This document shows positions 1-7,956 of a DNA stretch of 64,000 bases, piece after piece (the first letter of the stretch is position 1; each line of letters begins with the position of its first letter). The DNA comes from Parafrankia discariae (GTDB lineage: Bacteria > Actinomycetota > Actinomycetes > Frankiales > Frankiaceae). The position numbers and the translations under genes were made by a program. The stretch spans positions 1 to 64,000 of the forward strand of contig NZ_KB891192.1 of assembly GCF_000373365.1 (NCBI RefSeq). The letters run 5' to 3'. The notes under the pieces are model-generated. The model was not told where the DNA came from. It searched no databases and saw only the letters and a program-made list of their open reading frames with translations.

Positions 1-1
1 C

Positions 2-724
2 GCCGACCCGAGTGCGATCCGGCGGCTCGCCTCGGGTCGGCGGCGCTACGGCAACCTCAAGGACGAGGCCGCCGACTTCATCCGGGAGGCGATCGTCTCC
101 CGCGCGCTACCCCCACGCAGCAAAATCGATCAGGACGAGGTCGCCGACGCGCTCGGGATCAGCCGCGCCCCGGTCCGCGAGGCCCTCATCGAACTCGCAC
201 AGAAAGGCTTCGTCGACGCCGTCCCCCGGCGCGGCGCGTTCGTCGCCGAGGTCACCGTCGAGGACATCGAGGACCACTACGAAGTTGTCGCCCTGGTCTC
301 CGGAATGACCACCCGACGCGCCGTGCGCACCCTCACCCCGACGCAGATCGAGGAACTCGCCCGACTGCACCGCGAGATCACCACCACCGGCGAGGAGACC
401 CGCCGCCGGAGCCTGGACCGCCGGTTCTTCCAGATCATCGCCACCGCCGGCAAATCACCACGCCTCGACGCGATCCTCGACTTCCTCGGCGGCGTCCTGC
501 AGGGCAGCTTCTACTACGACGCCCCCGCCTGGGAGAACAACGAGACGAAATACCGCGAACGACTACTGACCGAGATCCGGGCCGGCGACGTCACGGCGGC
601 GGCCCGCACCAGCGAGGAACACGTACGCTCCTGCGCCGCCGTCACCGTCGAACACCTACGCACCCGCGGCTACCTGCCACCGGCACCGGCGGCACCGGCG
701 GTGTCACCCGCCGCCGGGCCCTGA
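2..724 (+). CDS. GntR/FCD-family transcriptional regulator, 5' end outside the window
   Basis: The frame is open from the first bases, so the start codon lies upstream. The N-terminal part is a GntR winged helix-turn-helix: a run reading DEVADALGISRAPVREALIEL is the recognition helix and PRRGAFVAEV is the wing. An FCD-type all-helical ligand domain follows, in which acidic and His residues normally hold a metal and an organic-acid effector. About 240 residues are visible, near full family length, so only a few residues are missing. The tail is Ala/Pro-rich (PAPAAPAVSPAAGP). It converges on the monooxygenase gene on the opposite strand, 13 bases away. It is a different subfamily from the two close GntR paralogues at 3243 and 31432. 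The regulated genes cannot be told from the window. Confidence 0.85.
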   Translation, partial: ADPSAIRRLASGRRRYGNLKDEAADFIREAIVSRALPPRSKIDQDEVADALGISRAPVREALIELAQKGFVDAVPRRGAFVAEVTVEDIEDHYEVVALVSGMTTRRAVRTLTPTQIEELARLHREITTTGEETRRRSLDRRFFQIIATAGKSPRLDAILDFLGGVLQGSFYYDAPAWENNETKYRERLLTEIRAGDVTAAARTSEEHVRSCAAVTVEHLRTRGYLPPAPAAPAVSPAAGP

Positions 725-737
725 TCCTGTCGTAGGG

Positions 738-1745
738 CTATCGCGAACGGTGAGCGGTCGCGAAGGCGCGTAGCTCACGGGCGACGTCGGGGCCGGACGG
801 CGTGTACATGACCTCGCGGAACCCCGCCTCGGCGAGCCGGCCGAGCTTGCGGCCGACGCCGGCGGCGTCTCCGACCAGGGTGCCGACGTAGACATCGCCG
901 GCCATGGTGTCGACGTCGATGTGCTCCAGCAGGGGGCGGTCACGCTCGGAGAGGTGGGTGACATGGCCCTCGAAGGTGAGCAGGTGGCGCTCCTCCTCGG
1001 AAGCCAGGCCCTCGAGGGCCTGCCGCCACTGCTCGCCGCCGGGCAGCGCGTCCACCCCGGCCGCGCCGCGGACGGCGTAGGTGGTGTGCCAGCCCACGAC
1101 CTGCCACGGGCCGATCGCCTCCCGGACCCGGTTCGAGTTCGGGTCCTCGCCGGGGTCCAGCACGGTTCCCGAGACCATCGTCGTGGTCGGCAGCGTCGGG
1201 TGCGGCGGCCCGATCGTGCCGTCAGCCACCTCCGGGGCACGCTTGTTGCCGCGCGGGCCGAGGACACTGAGCCACAGCGGCACCTCGACCGGCCGGGCGG
1301 CGGCCATGCCGGGCCAGTGCAGCATCCGGGCCGCCCGGCCGTCCAGCACCGTCGTCTCGCCGGCGAGCAGCCGGCGGACCGACGCGACGTAGTCGAACAG
1401 CGCGTCCAGCGGCATCGCCCGCTGCCCGATCGCCATCCGCGCCGTGTAGCCGGTACCGAAGCAGGCCCGGAAGCGACCGCCGGAGAGCCGGGCGATGGTG
1501 GCGATGCCGGACGCCATCGTCATGACGGAGCGCTGGGTCGGGATCAGGACCGCGGTGGCGAGACCGATCCGGGTCGTCCGGGTGGCGGCGAGCGCCAGGT
1601 GCGCGAACGGGTCCTCCCACAGCGGCGCCGAGTCGAAGATCCACACCCGCGCGTACCCGAGCTCCTCGGCGAGCACGGCGAGGTCGGCGAAGTCCGGACC
1701 CGGCGGGAGCCCGCACGACAACTCAAACTCGTTCGCGTCGGTCAT
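738..1745 (-). CDS. LLM-class (luciferase-like) F420-dependent oxidoreductase
   Basis: A 335-residue TIM-barrel flavin/F420 enzyme of the bacterial luciferase-like family, which usually transfers hydride from F420H2 or FMNH2 to small organic substrates in the cytoplasm. Typical family segments are the N-terminal LAVLAEELGYARVWIFDSAPLWEDP, the barrel strand TTRIGLATAVLIPTQ and the SGGRFRACFGTGY loop. The ATG at 1745 is chosen because the protein then begins close to the first barrel strand. The frame extends upstream to 1871, but that part reads as non-coding. Tandem 12-bp repeats and a small hairpin lie just upstream of the start. The substrate is unknown; neighbouring genes suggest catabolism of an organic acid or aromatic compound. 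Confidence 0.85.
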   Translation of the reverse strand: MTDANEFELSCGLPPGPDFADLAVLAEELGYARVWIFDSAPLWEDPFAHLALAATRTTRIGLATAVLIPTQRSVMTMASGIATIARLSGGRFRACFGTGYTARMAIGQRAMPLDALFDYVASVRRLLAGETTVLDGRAARMLHWPGMAAARPVEVPLWLSVLGPRGNKRAPEVADGTIGPPHPTLPTTTMVSGTVLDPGEDPNSNRVREAIGPWQVVGWHTTYAVRGAAGVDALPGGEQWRQALEGLASEEERHLLTFEGHVTHLSERDRPLLEHIDVDTMAGDVYVGTLVGDAAGVGRKLGRLAEAGFREVMYTPSGPDVARELRAFATAHRSR

Positions 1746-1777
1746 GGGACCGTTTCTACCAGGCAATCGAGCGTGAT

Positions 1778-1833
1778 GACATCGCAACCGACATCGCAAC
1801 CGAAGACGCCCGGCGGAGGTATCAGTCTCCGCC
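1778..1833. promoter_or_regulatory. tandem 12-bp direct repeat plus hairpin in the promoter region of the LLM gene
   Basis: Two exact copies of GACATCGCAACC lie head to tail at 1778-1789 and 1790-1801, 33 bases upstream of the LLM start. A 7-bp inverted repeat, GGCGGAG-N8-CTCCGCC, follows at 1812-1833. Direct repeats at this spacing could be regulator half-sites. The rest of 1746-2048 shows no gene. Function is inferred only from position. Confidence 0.35.
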
Positions 1834-2048
1834 CAAAGCATCCACCCAAATCCCTGTGTCGACTTTCCCACTGATTCATTCGAGCGTCAAGGCCGCCGAC
1901 ACGGACCCGCCGGCGGAACGATCAGGTGGACGCCGCCGGTCGAGATCCCCCGGTTTCCGTGGACGCACAATTCATCAGTCGACTAAGGTCCCAACAACTG
2001 CCTGGCGCCGTGGGACGGCGGATCCAGGAACCGAGTGAGGAGAAGCAG

Positions 2049-2345
2049 GTGCCGAAGGGATACGTGATCCTTACGGAGAACATCCACGACCCGGCGGGCA
2101 TGGCGGCCTACAGCAGGGTTTCGGGGGCCACCCTCGCCGAGTACGGTGCCGCCGTGCGGGTCGTCGACGACAACGTCGAGCTCATCGAGGGCGAGTGGCC
2201 GGGCCGGCGGACGGTCGTCCTCGAGTTCGAGTCGGTCGAGCAGGCGCGCGAGTGGTACCACTCGGCCGGCTACCAGGCCGCGGTCCCGCTCCGGCGGGCG
2301 GCGGCCGACTGCAACGCGATCATCGCCTCGGGCTTCTCACTGTGA
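2049..2345 (+). CDS. DUF1330 family protein
   Basis: A 98-residue protein of the DUF1330 family, small ferredoxin-like (dimeric alpha/beta barrel) proteins that often sit beside monooxygenases and dehydrogenases in catabolic clusters. Recognisable parts are GYVILTENIHDPAGMAAYS at the start, the central strand RTVVLEFESVEQAREWYHSAGY and the end CNAIIASGF. The GTG at 2049 is preceded by GAGGAGA with a good spacer, which fixes the start; upstream frame extensions have no ribosome site. The function is not known biochemically. Position suggests a role with the carboxymuconolactone-decarboxylase-like protein 124 bases downstream. Confidence 0.88.
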   Translation: MPKGYVILTENIHDPAGMAAYSRVSGATLAEYGAAVRVVDDNVELIEGEWPGRRTVVLEFESVEQAREWYHSAGYQAAVPLRRAAADCNAIIASGFSL

Positions 2346-2469
2346 CCCGCTGACCCGCGGGCCGGGTGTCCCTGGTAATTCCGGACTATGGACGCCCTCG
2401 AAATCACGCTGTTGGCCGCGGAAGCGGAAAAGAAGCGTCCCTCTCAAACGCCTAGCATTGAGGAGCCCG

Positions 2470-3126
2470 ATGGCGACCGGACCAGGAGCAGCGAACCCGG
2501 AATCACCCGACTCGCCAGCGTCAGCGTCAGCGCCCAGGCTGCCACCGCTTCCGTTCGAGCAGTGGGACGAGGAGACCCGGTCCACCCTTCTGCGCTACCT
2601 GCGGCGACCCGAGCTCTACCTGTCGGGCGCCCCGGAGGCCCCGCCGATGCCGAAGGCACTCGGGCTGTTCGCGCACCACGTCCGGCTGAGCGAGACCTTC
2701 CTCGCGTTCACCGGTCTCTTCGCCGGCGACCACGCCACGCTCGACCCCCGCTACCGCGAGCTCCTCATCCTGCGGGTGGCCTGGCGCACCCGTTCCAGCT
2801 ACGAGTGGTACCAGCACACCCGGATCGGCGTGCAGGCCGGCCTCACCACCGAGCAGCTGTACGCCGTCCCGCACGGGGCCGAGGCCGAGGTGTGGACACC
2901 GGTCGAGCGCGCCCTGCTGGCGGCGGCCGACCAGATGATCGACCAGTTCCGGGTCGGCGACGACACCTGGCGGCTCCTGGCCGCCGAGTTCGACGCGGGG
3001 CAGCTCCTGGAGCTGTCCTTCGTCATCGGCGGCTACCTCTGCCTCGCGGCGGTGCTCAACAGCGTCGGCCTGCAGCCGGACCCGCCGACCGAGCCGGTCG
3101 ACGCACCCGTACTCCCCCCGGCGTGA
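2470..3126 (+). CDS. carboxymuconolactone decarboxylase (AhpD-like) family protein
   Basis: 218 residues; the ATG at 2470 follows GAGGAG. After a Pro/Ser-rich N-terminal 25 residues comes the all-helical CMD/AhpD fold, with DPRYRELLILRVAWRTRSSYEW then HTRIGVQAGLTTEQL. In redox-active AhpD proteins the segment at RTRSSYEW would be CxxC-H. Here the cysteines are replaced (SSYEW), as in many 4-carboxymuconolactone decarboxylase-like proteins, so a peroxidase/disulfide role is unlikely. The later WTPVERALLAAADQM segment is also typical. It probably takes part in the same catabolic module as the DUF1330 gene. The exact reaction is not predictable. Confidence 0.85.
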   Translation: MATGPGAANPESPDSPASASAPRLPPLPFEQWDEETRSTLLRYLRRPELYLSGAPEAPPMPKALGLFAHHVRLSETFLAFTGLFAGDHATLDPRYRELLILRVAWRTRSSYEWYQHTRIGVQAGLTTEQLYAVPHGAEAEVWTPVERALLAAADQMIDQFRVGDDTWRLLAAEFDAGQLLELSFVIGGYLCLAAVLNSVGLQPDPPTEPVDAPVLPPA

Positions 3127-3130
3127 GCCA

Positions 3131-3146
3131 AAACATCTAGATGCAT
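3131..3146. promoter_or_regulatory. candidate operator A (AYATCTA type), upstream of the first FadR-like GntR gene
   Basis: The perfect palindrome CATCTAGATG lies at 3134-3143, within AAACATCTAGATGCAT, about 60 bases before a TAGGCT element at 3204-3209. A second copy of this arrangement (site at 31309, TAGGCT at 31381) precedes the paralogous regulator, with nearly the same spacing. This fits an autoregulatory operator and -10 region; binding is inferred. Confidence 0.5.
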
Positions 3147-3242
3147 CGCATTGGCGACCGAACGATCACACACGGCCGCCAACGCATCATCATCGCACCC
3201 CGGTAGGCTGGGCAGACCGCAAACACCCAGAGAAAGTCGATC

Positions 3243-4022
3243 ATGGTGGCCCAGTCCAGGAAAGCACGGAGTCACGACCGGGCCACACCACGCGAAAAGC
3301 CTCAGCGCATCGCTGACGAGCTTCGGCGGCTCATCGTCGAAGGCGATCTTTCCGAGGGCGAGTCGCTCGGCCACGAGCCGGATCTGGTCGAGCGGTTCGG
3401 AGTCTCCCGGCCCTCCCTGCGCGAAGCCCTGCGCATCCTCGAGACCGAGGGCCTGATCTCGGTCCGGCGCGGTGTTCTCGGCGGAGTGGTCGTCCACCGG
3501 CCCGACCAGCGGATGACGGCCCGCACCGCGGCGCTGGTGCTTCAGGCCCGCAACGTACCGCTCGCGGATGTCCACGCCGCGCGCAGCATGCTCGAACCCG
3601 TCGCCGTGCGCTTCGTCGCCGCGTTGCCGGATCACGCCTCGGCGGCCACCGAGCTACGGCGGCTCACCGCCGAACAACTCGAGGTGATCGACGACCCGGA
3701 GGCGTTCGGAAACGCCAATTCGCGCTTTCACGCCCGGCTCGTCGAACTGGCCGGGAACCAGACACTGGGCATTGTCGCCGAAATGCTCAACGAGATCGTC
3801 GCCCGCGCCGTCGCCGCGGTCAGCCGGCCCGAGGACGGAAGGGAAACCACGGACACCCGGCTACGCGGGCTCCGCTCCCAGGCCCGACTGGCGACCCTCG
3901 TCGAGGCGGGTGACGCCACCGCCGCCGAGGAACACTGGAAAGAACACATGACGGTCTCGGGAAAGGCGCTGCTCGCCCAGGACGCCAAAACCGTCATCGA
4001 TCTGATGCAGCATCAGTACTGA
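3243..4022 (+). CDS. FadR-like GntR/FCD transcriptional regulator (paralogue 1)
   Basis: 259 residues. A winged HTH spans residues 20-85 (FGVSRPSLREALRILETEGL as recognition helix, VRRGVLGGVVV as wing). An FCD ligand domain follows, with the RFHARLVELAGNQTL and LRSQARLATLVEAGDATAAEEHW helices that carry the family's metal and ligand His residues. ATG at 3243 is used; GTG at 3246 is an alternative. It is a very close relative of the regulator at 31432, sharing long identical stretches such as RMTARTAALVLQARNVPLADV. Both genes have the same AYATCTA site and TAGGCT element upstream, and both lie beside a damaged crotonase gene. It probably controls the neighbouring alcohol dehydrogenase, P450 and acyl-CoA genes in response to a CoA ester or organic acid. 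Confidence 0.9.
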   Translation: MVAQSRKARSHDRATPREKPQRIADELRRLIVEGDLSEGESLGHEPDLVERFGVSRPSLREALRILETEGLISVRRGVLGGVVVHRPDQRMTARTAALVLQARNVPLADVHAARSMLEPVAVRFVAALPDHASAATELRRLTAEQLEVIDDPEAFGNANSRFHARLVELAGNQTLGIVAEMLNEIVARAVAAVSRPEDGRETTDTRLRGLRSQARLATLVEAGDATAAEEHWKEHMTVSGKALLAQDAKTVIDLMQHQY

Positions 4023-4030
4023 TTTCGAGG

Positions 4031-4543
4031 TCAGCGGCCCTCGAAGACGGGCGGGCGGCGCTCGGCGTAGGCCGTGAACGCCTCCCGCATGTCCCTGGTG
4101 TGGACGTTCACCGTCTGGGCCAGTGCCTCGACCTCGAGGGCCTGGGCGAGTGACGACGTCCCGGCGGCGGCCAGCGCGCGTTTGGTCATCGACAGCGCCA
4201 CCGGCGGCCCGGCCGCGATGGTGCCGGCGATCTCGCGGACCGCGGCGTCCAGGCCCGCCGCGGGCACGACCGCGTTCACGAAACCGATCTCGGCCGCCTG
4301 CGCCCCGCTCCCACTCCCGTTCGCGGGGCCCTCGCCGCCGGCGCCGCCGAGTTCCGCGCCGGTGCAGAAGTTCCCGCCGGCGCCGGTCAGCAGCAGCGCC
4401 CGGTCCGCCGGGTTCCGCGCGACCTCGGCCAGGATCCGGTCCAGGTCCGCCCAGTTGGCCCCGTTCAACGCGTTCTTCTTCTCCGGCCGGTTGAACGTGA
4501 CCGTCACCAGGCCGTCGCCACGTTCGACAAGCGTCGGGTCCAT
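4031..4543 (-). pseudogene. enoyl-CoA hydratase/isomerase with large in-frame internal deletion
   Basis: Crotonase family, normally about 260 residues; this frame gives 170. The N-terminus (GLVTVTFNRPEKKNALN) and the first oxyanion-hole region (GNFCTGAELGG) are intact. The sequence then jumps through a Gly/Ser-rich junction (GGEGPANGSGSGAQ) straight to the C-terminal part AAEIGFVNAVVPAAGLDAAV. The block with the second oxyanion-hole glycine, the catalytic acid and the hydrophobic core, roughly 85-90 residues, is absent, so the product should be inactive although the frame is kept. ATG at 4543 shares one base with the stop of the upstream alcohol dehydrogenase (TGATG), showing original translational coupling. 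Confidence 0.75.
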
Positions 4544-5643
4544 CAGGTCGTCTCCCCGGGCAGCAGCACAGGCTTGATCACCCTCCCGGACCGCGACGCC
4601 TCCTCGGCGGCGTTGATCTCCGCGAGCGGGAAGGTCTCGACCAGCCGGTCGAACGGGAACAGGTCCTGCCGCCACAGGTCGATGAGGCGGGGAACGAGGA
4701 GGTGCGGGTCGGCGCCGCCCTCGAGGATCCCCGACACTGTCCTGCCGACCAGCGCCATCGGGCCCAGCGTCACCGGCCGGCTCTGGACGCCCACCAGCCC
4801 GCAGTGCCCGGCCATCCGCAGCACCGCGACCGCGTTCGCGATCGACTCGACGTTCGCCGTGGTGTCGAAGCTGAAGTCGGCGCCGCCGTCGGTGAGGTCC
4901 CTGATCCGCGGTACGAGGTCGGGATCGGTTCCGTCCAACGCGTGGGTGGCGCCGAGTTCGCGGGCCAGCTCCAGCCGATGCTGGTGGAGATCGACGGCGA
5001 CGATCGGGGACGCGCCGACCGTCCTCGCCGCCAGGATCGCGGCCATCCCCACCGCGCCGGCGCCGAACACGACGAAGCTGGCGCCGGCGGTGACCTTCAT
5101 CCCGACGAGCACCGATCCGGCGCCGGTCAGCATGCCGCAGCCGAGGGGGCCCAACTTCGCCAGCGGCAGGTCCCGGTCGACCGGGACCGCGTTGCGCTCG
5201 GTGGCCAGGCAGTGTGTCGCGAACGACGACTGCCCGAACCAGCGCGAAGAGATCGCGTTCCCCGCCGCGTCCCGCGCCCCCGTCGATCCGTCGGCACGTC
5301 GCCCGAACATGTTGCGGACCAGGAACGTGTCGCAGTAGGGCGGCAGGCCCTTCCCGCAGTTCCGGCAGTCACCGCAGAAGTCGAAGGTGAGCACGACGTG
5401 GTCGCCGACCGACACCCGTCGCACTCCCGCGCCGACGGCCTCGACCACGCCGGCGCCCTCGTGACCGGTGACGATCGGCGGCGGCGCGAACGACCTGGGC
5501 CGGCGGGGCACGAGGTCGGTCTGGCACATGCCCACGCCCACCACCCGGACCAGCAGTTCACCGGGACCAGGCGGGTCGAGCTCGATCTCCTCGAGCTCGT
5601 AGGGCCCGTCCAATCGGCGCAGCACCGCCGCGATCGCCTTCAT
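4543..5643 (-). CDS. zinc-dependent NAD(P) alcohol dehydrogenase, aryl/benzyl-alcohol (XylB-like) type
   Basis: 366 residues, medium-chain dehydrogenase family. Catalytic zinc ligands are visible at GMCQTD and GHEGAG. The structural zinc loop is complete (CGDCRNCGKGLPPYC). The Rossmann motif GAGAVGMAA is followed by the acidic strand end AVDLHQHRLELA, which indicates NAD. The CGMLTGAGSVL segment is typical of aryl-alcohol dehydrogenases. It should oxidise a primary or aromatic alcohol to the aldehyde. The start MKAIAAVL is chosen from family alignment; an upstream in-frame ATG with a good ribosome site at 5850 would add 69 residues that do not resemble this family. Downstream it is coupled to the deleted crotonase. 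An AAAACATCTATACC site lies 80-94 bases upstream on the same strand. Confidence 0.88.
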   Translation of the reverse strand: MKAIAAVLRRLDGPYELEEIELDPPGPGELLVRVVGVGMCQTDLVPRRPRSFAPPPIVTGHEGAGVVEAVGAGVRRVSVGDHVVLTFDFCGDCRNCGKGLPPYCDTFLVRNMFGRRADGSTGARDAAGNAISSRWFGQSSFATHCLATERNAVPVDRDLPLAKLGPLGCGMLTGAGSVLVGMKVTAGASFVVFGAGAVGMAAILAARTVGASPIVAVDLHQHRLELARELGATHALDGTDPDLVPRIRDLTDGGADFSFDTTANVESIANAVAVLRMAGHCGLVGVQSRPVTLGPMALVGRTVSGILEGGADPHLLVPRLIDLWRQDLFPFDRLVETFPLAEINAAEEASRSGRVIKPVLLPGETT

Positions 5644-5866
5644 CGAACGGCCTCCCGGCTCGGTGGTGTCCGCCGTCCGCCGTCCGACGGGCGCGGGCTT
5701 CGGGCCAGGATCGTAACCATTTGGTATAGATGTTTTCAACCGGTTACCCCGTTCGGCGGTGGCGGCAGAGACGGCGCGCACCGCGGGATGCCGTGCCGGC
5801 ACCCACTCGTCGGCCCGGGCGGCGTCGTCGAGCAGACCCCGGAACGTCATGTCGTGGCCCTCTCCT
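5644..5866 (-). other. leader frame or gene-start remnant upstream of the alcohol dehydrogenase
   Basis: An ATG at 5850 is preceded by GGAGAGG at good spacing and begins MTFRGLLDDAARADEWVPA. The frame runs without a stop into the alcohol dehydrogenase. The first 20-25 residues look like a genuine protein start; the rest of the 69-residue extension is Pro/Arg-rich and unlike any dehydrogenase N-terminus. Most likely this is the start of a lost gene left in frame by a deletion. I do not recognise the family. Confidence 0.3.
5723..5737 (-). promoter_or_regulatory. candidate operator C (AYATCTA type) upstream of the alcohol dehydrogenase
   Basis: On the minus strand this reads GAAAACATCTATACC. 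AAAACATCTA is identical to the core of site A at 3131, and ATCTATAC is shared with site D at 5941-5949. Its place 80-94 bases before the MKAIAAV start fits control of alcohol dehydrogenase transcription by the GntR regulator nearby. Inference from shared sequence only. Confidence 0.45.
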
Positions 5867-5937
5867 GCGCGCGGACGGCGGCGGTCTTCCGGCGGTGGTG
5901 GCACCTACCGGCAATCATCTCGATTCTGAGGCTAGAA

Positions 5938-5954
5938 AAGTATAGATATATTAC
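5938..5954. promoter_or_regulatory. candidate operator D in the divergent region before the substrate-binding pseudogene
   Basis: The plus strand reads AAGTATAGATATATTAC, containing the TATA-GA-TATA inverted repeat at 5941-5950. The minus strand gives ATATCTATAC, matching site C and the AYATCTA core of sites A and B. It lies between minus-strand genes and the plus-strand lipoprotein remnant at 6011. Confidence 0.4.
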
Positions 5955-6010
5955 CTAGACTCCGCGATCAAGTGACCGGCGAACAGGCGGGCCCGCCGGA
6001 GGGACGGATC

Positions 6011-6622
6011 ATGGAACAGGGCACCCGGAAGAGCGGCTTAGGTACCCGGCCGCGCGTGCGCGCACTGGTGGCGGCGGCCGTCACCGTGCTGGCGCTCGCC
6101 GGCCTTGCGGCGTGCGGCGGAGACGACGCCGACCCGGGCCGGGCGGCCGGCTGCGCGACCGACTTCATCCAGGCCGACGTGGCGATCACGGTTCTTCGGC
6201 GACGCCGGGCTGGAGCTGGACGTGGTCGCCATCCCGCCCGACCAGGCGGACATGACCCCGCAGATGATCCGGATCGCGGCCGGCGGACCGACCGAGGTGC
6301 ACATCATCGGCGGTGACGCCTTCTGCATCTCGGCGTTCGAGGGGCTGCGGGCGGCGAACTTCGACGGGCCGGTCAGCGTCGTCAACCACTGAGCCGGGCG
6401 CTCGACGGCTTCACCGGGGACGTCACCCCCGCGCGGCTCATCGAGAAGATCCGCTCCGCGCCGGAGCTGCCGCTGCCTGCGGCACCCGGCCTGACCTTCC
6501 GCTGCGACGGCAAGGCCAACCCGCTCGTGCCGGCCGCCTGCACCCGGGGCGGGCTGATGACGACCCTCGACGCGAAGGGCGACCCGACCCTGCCCTACAA
6601 GCCGTTCGGCACCGAAGGCTGA
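6011..6622 (+). pseudogene. decayed branched-chain amino acid ABC substrate-binding lipoprotein
   Basis: Three pieces of one gene lie in order but not in one frame. From the ATG at 6011 a lipoprotein signal peptide with lipobox LAAC is intact. A second frame holds the central part (ADMTPQMIRIAAGG, GGDAFCISAFEGLRAANFDGPVSVV) and ends at a stop at 6390-6392. A third piece ends GLTFRCDGKANPLVPAAC...GGLMTTLD with its stop at 6620-6622. Each piece matches the intact protein at 9240-10526 (ADMTPQLQSVAGD, GNDSFCISAINGLRSVGF, GLHFRCNGKAYPEQQAAC). The periplasmic-binding N-lobe between signal peptide and central part is missing. This is an old paralogue lost by deletion plus frameshifts. Confidence 0.85.
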
Positions 6623-6641
6623 GAAGCGAAGCTAATTTGCA

Positions 6642-6663
6642 GCAAAATAAATACATATTTTGC
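6642..6663. promoter_or_regulatory. AT-rich inverted repeat (candidate operator E) upstream of the P450
   Basis: GCAAAAT at 6642-6648 and ATTTTGC at 6657-6663 form a perfect 7-bp inverted repeat with an 8-base spacer (AAATACAT). It lies 33 bases before the P450 start, in an AT-rich patch that stands out in this G+C-rich DNA. It is a likely regulator site overlapping the promoter. The TACAT spacer only weakly resembles the AYATCTA sites, so a different regulator is possible. Confidence 0.5.
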
Positions 6664-6695
6664 TATTCTGCCGGTCTGTCGCGGAAGGACTGGTC

Positions 6696-7913
6696 ATGGA
6701 TCTCGACGAAGCGGGCAGCGTCTTCACCGACCCGACGGCGTACGCGGACGAGAAACGGTGGCACACCGCCACCGCGCTGCTGCGCCGCGAGTCGCCGGTA
6801 CACCGGATCGAGTCGGCCGGCTTCGCGCCGTTCTGGGCGGTCACCCGGCACGAGGACGTCCTGACGATCTCGCGGGACGCGCAGGTGTGGCACAACGCGC
6901 CGCGCACGGCCGTCAGCCAGGATCCGAGCGCGCCCGCGCCGCCGATCCGCTCCCTGGTGCAGATGGACGCGCCGGACCACCCGGTCTATCGACACATCAG
7001 CGCCGACTGGTTCAAGCCGGCCGGGGTCCGGCGGTTGTCCGACCGCATCGCCCAGCTCGCGAAACGCTTCGTCGACCACATGGCGGACCTCGGCGGCGAG
7101 TGCGACTTCGTCACGGACGTCGCCGCGCACTATCCCCTGTACGTCATCCTCTCCCTGCTCGGGCTGCCCGAGGACGACTTCCCGCGAATGCTCAGGCTCA
7201 CCCAGGAACTGTTCGGTTCCGACGACGTGGACCTCGCCCGCAACTCGGGGGACACCGCCGCCCTGGAAACACTGCTGGACTTCTTCCAGTACTTCCAGGC
7301 GGTGATAGCGGACCGTCGCACCACCCCGACCGACGACCTCGGCTCGGTGATCGCCAACGCCGCGGTCGACGGCGGCCCGATCGGCGAGCTGGAGGCGGTG
7401 GGGTACTACGTCCTGATCGCCACCGCCGGGCACGACACGACGAGCGCGGCGATCTCGGGCGGCCTGCACGCGCTGCTCGAACACCCGGACCAGTGGCGCC
7501 GGCTGGCCGCCGACCCGGGCCTGGTACCCACCGCGGTCGACGAGATGATCCGCTGGGTGTCCCCGGTCAAGCACTTCATGCGGACCGCCGCCGAGGACAC
7601 CACCGTGCGCGGCGTCCGGATCGCGGCCGGCGAGTCGGTGCTGCTGTCCTACCCCTCGGCCAACCGGGACGAGGACGTCTTCGCCGACCCCGGCGCGTTC
7701 GACGTCGGCCGGACCCCGAACAAGCACGTCGGCTTCGGCTTCGGCGCCCACTACTGCCTGGGCACCCATCTCGCCCGACTGGAGGGCCGCGCCCTCTACA
7801 ACGAGCTGGTCCCCCGGCTGCGCGAGGTCGAGCTGGCCGGCCCGCCCGAGTACATGCGGACCCTGTTCGTCGGCGGTCCCAAGCGCCTCCCGATCCGCTA
7901 CACGATCGCCTAG
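6696..7913 (+). CDS. cytochrome P450
   Basis: 405 residues, a soluble class I bacterial P450 that would need a ferredoxin and reductase encoded elsewhere. The I-helix oxygen-activation motif AGHDTTS is at about residues 244-250, the K-helix E-x-x-R is EMIR, and the haem loop FGFGAHYCLGTHLAR places the axial Cys near residue 355. ATG at 6696 has GGAAGGA seven bases upstream. The overall pattern (SLVQMDAPDHPVYR, ADWFKPAGVRRL) is like actinobacterial P450s that hydroxylate sterol side chains, terpenes or other hydrophobic compounds; the substrate cannot be named. A palindromic AT-rich site precedes the gene. It has the neighbouring dehydrogenase as a plausible partner for oxidising the new alcohol. 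Confidence 0.95.
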   Translation: MDLDEAGSVFTDPTAYADEKRWHTATALLRRESPVHRIESAGFAPFWAVTRHEDVLTISRDAQVWHNAPRTAVSQDPSAPAPPIRSLVQMDAPDHPVYRHISADWFKPAGVRRLSDRIAQLAKRFVDHMADLGGECDFVTDVAAHYPLYVILSLLGLPEDDFPRMLRLTQELFGSDDVDLARNSGDTAALETLLDFFQYFQAVIADRRTTPTDDLGSVIANAAVDGGPIGELEAVGYYVLIATAGHDTTSAAISGGLHALLEHPDQWRRLAADPGLVPTAVDEMIRWVSPVKHFMRTAAEDTTVRGVRIAAGESVLLSYPSANRDEDVFADPGAFDVGRTPNKHVGFGFGAHYCLGTHLARLEGRALYNELVPRLREVELAGPPEYMRTLFVGGPKRLPIRYTIA

Positions 7914-7956
7914 CCCGCCGCCGCGGACACCCACCCGAGCTGCTCCGGAGGCCGGG

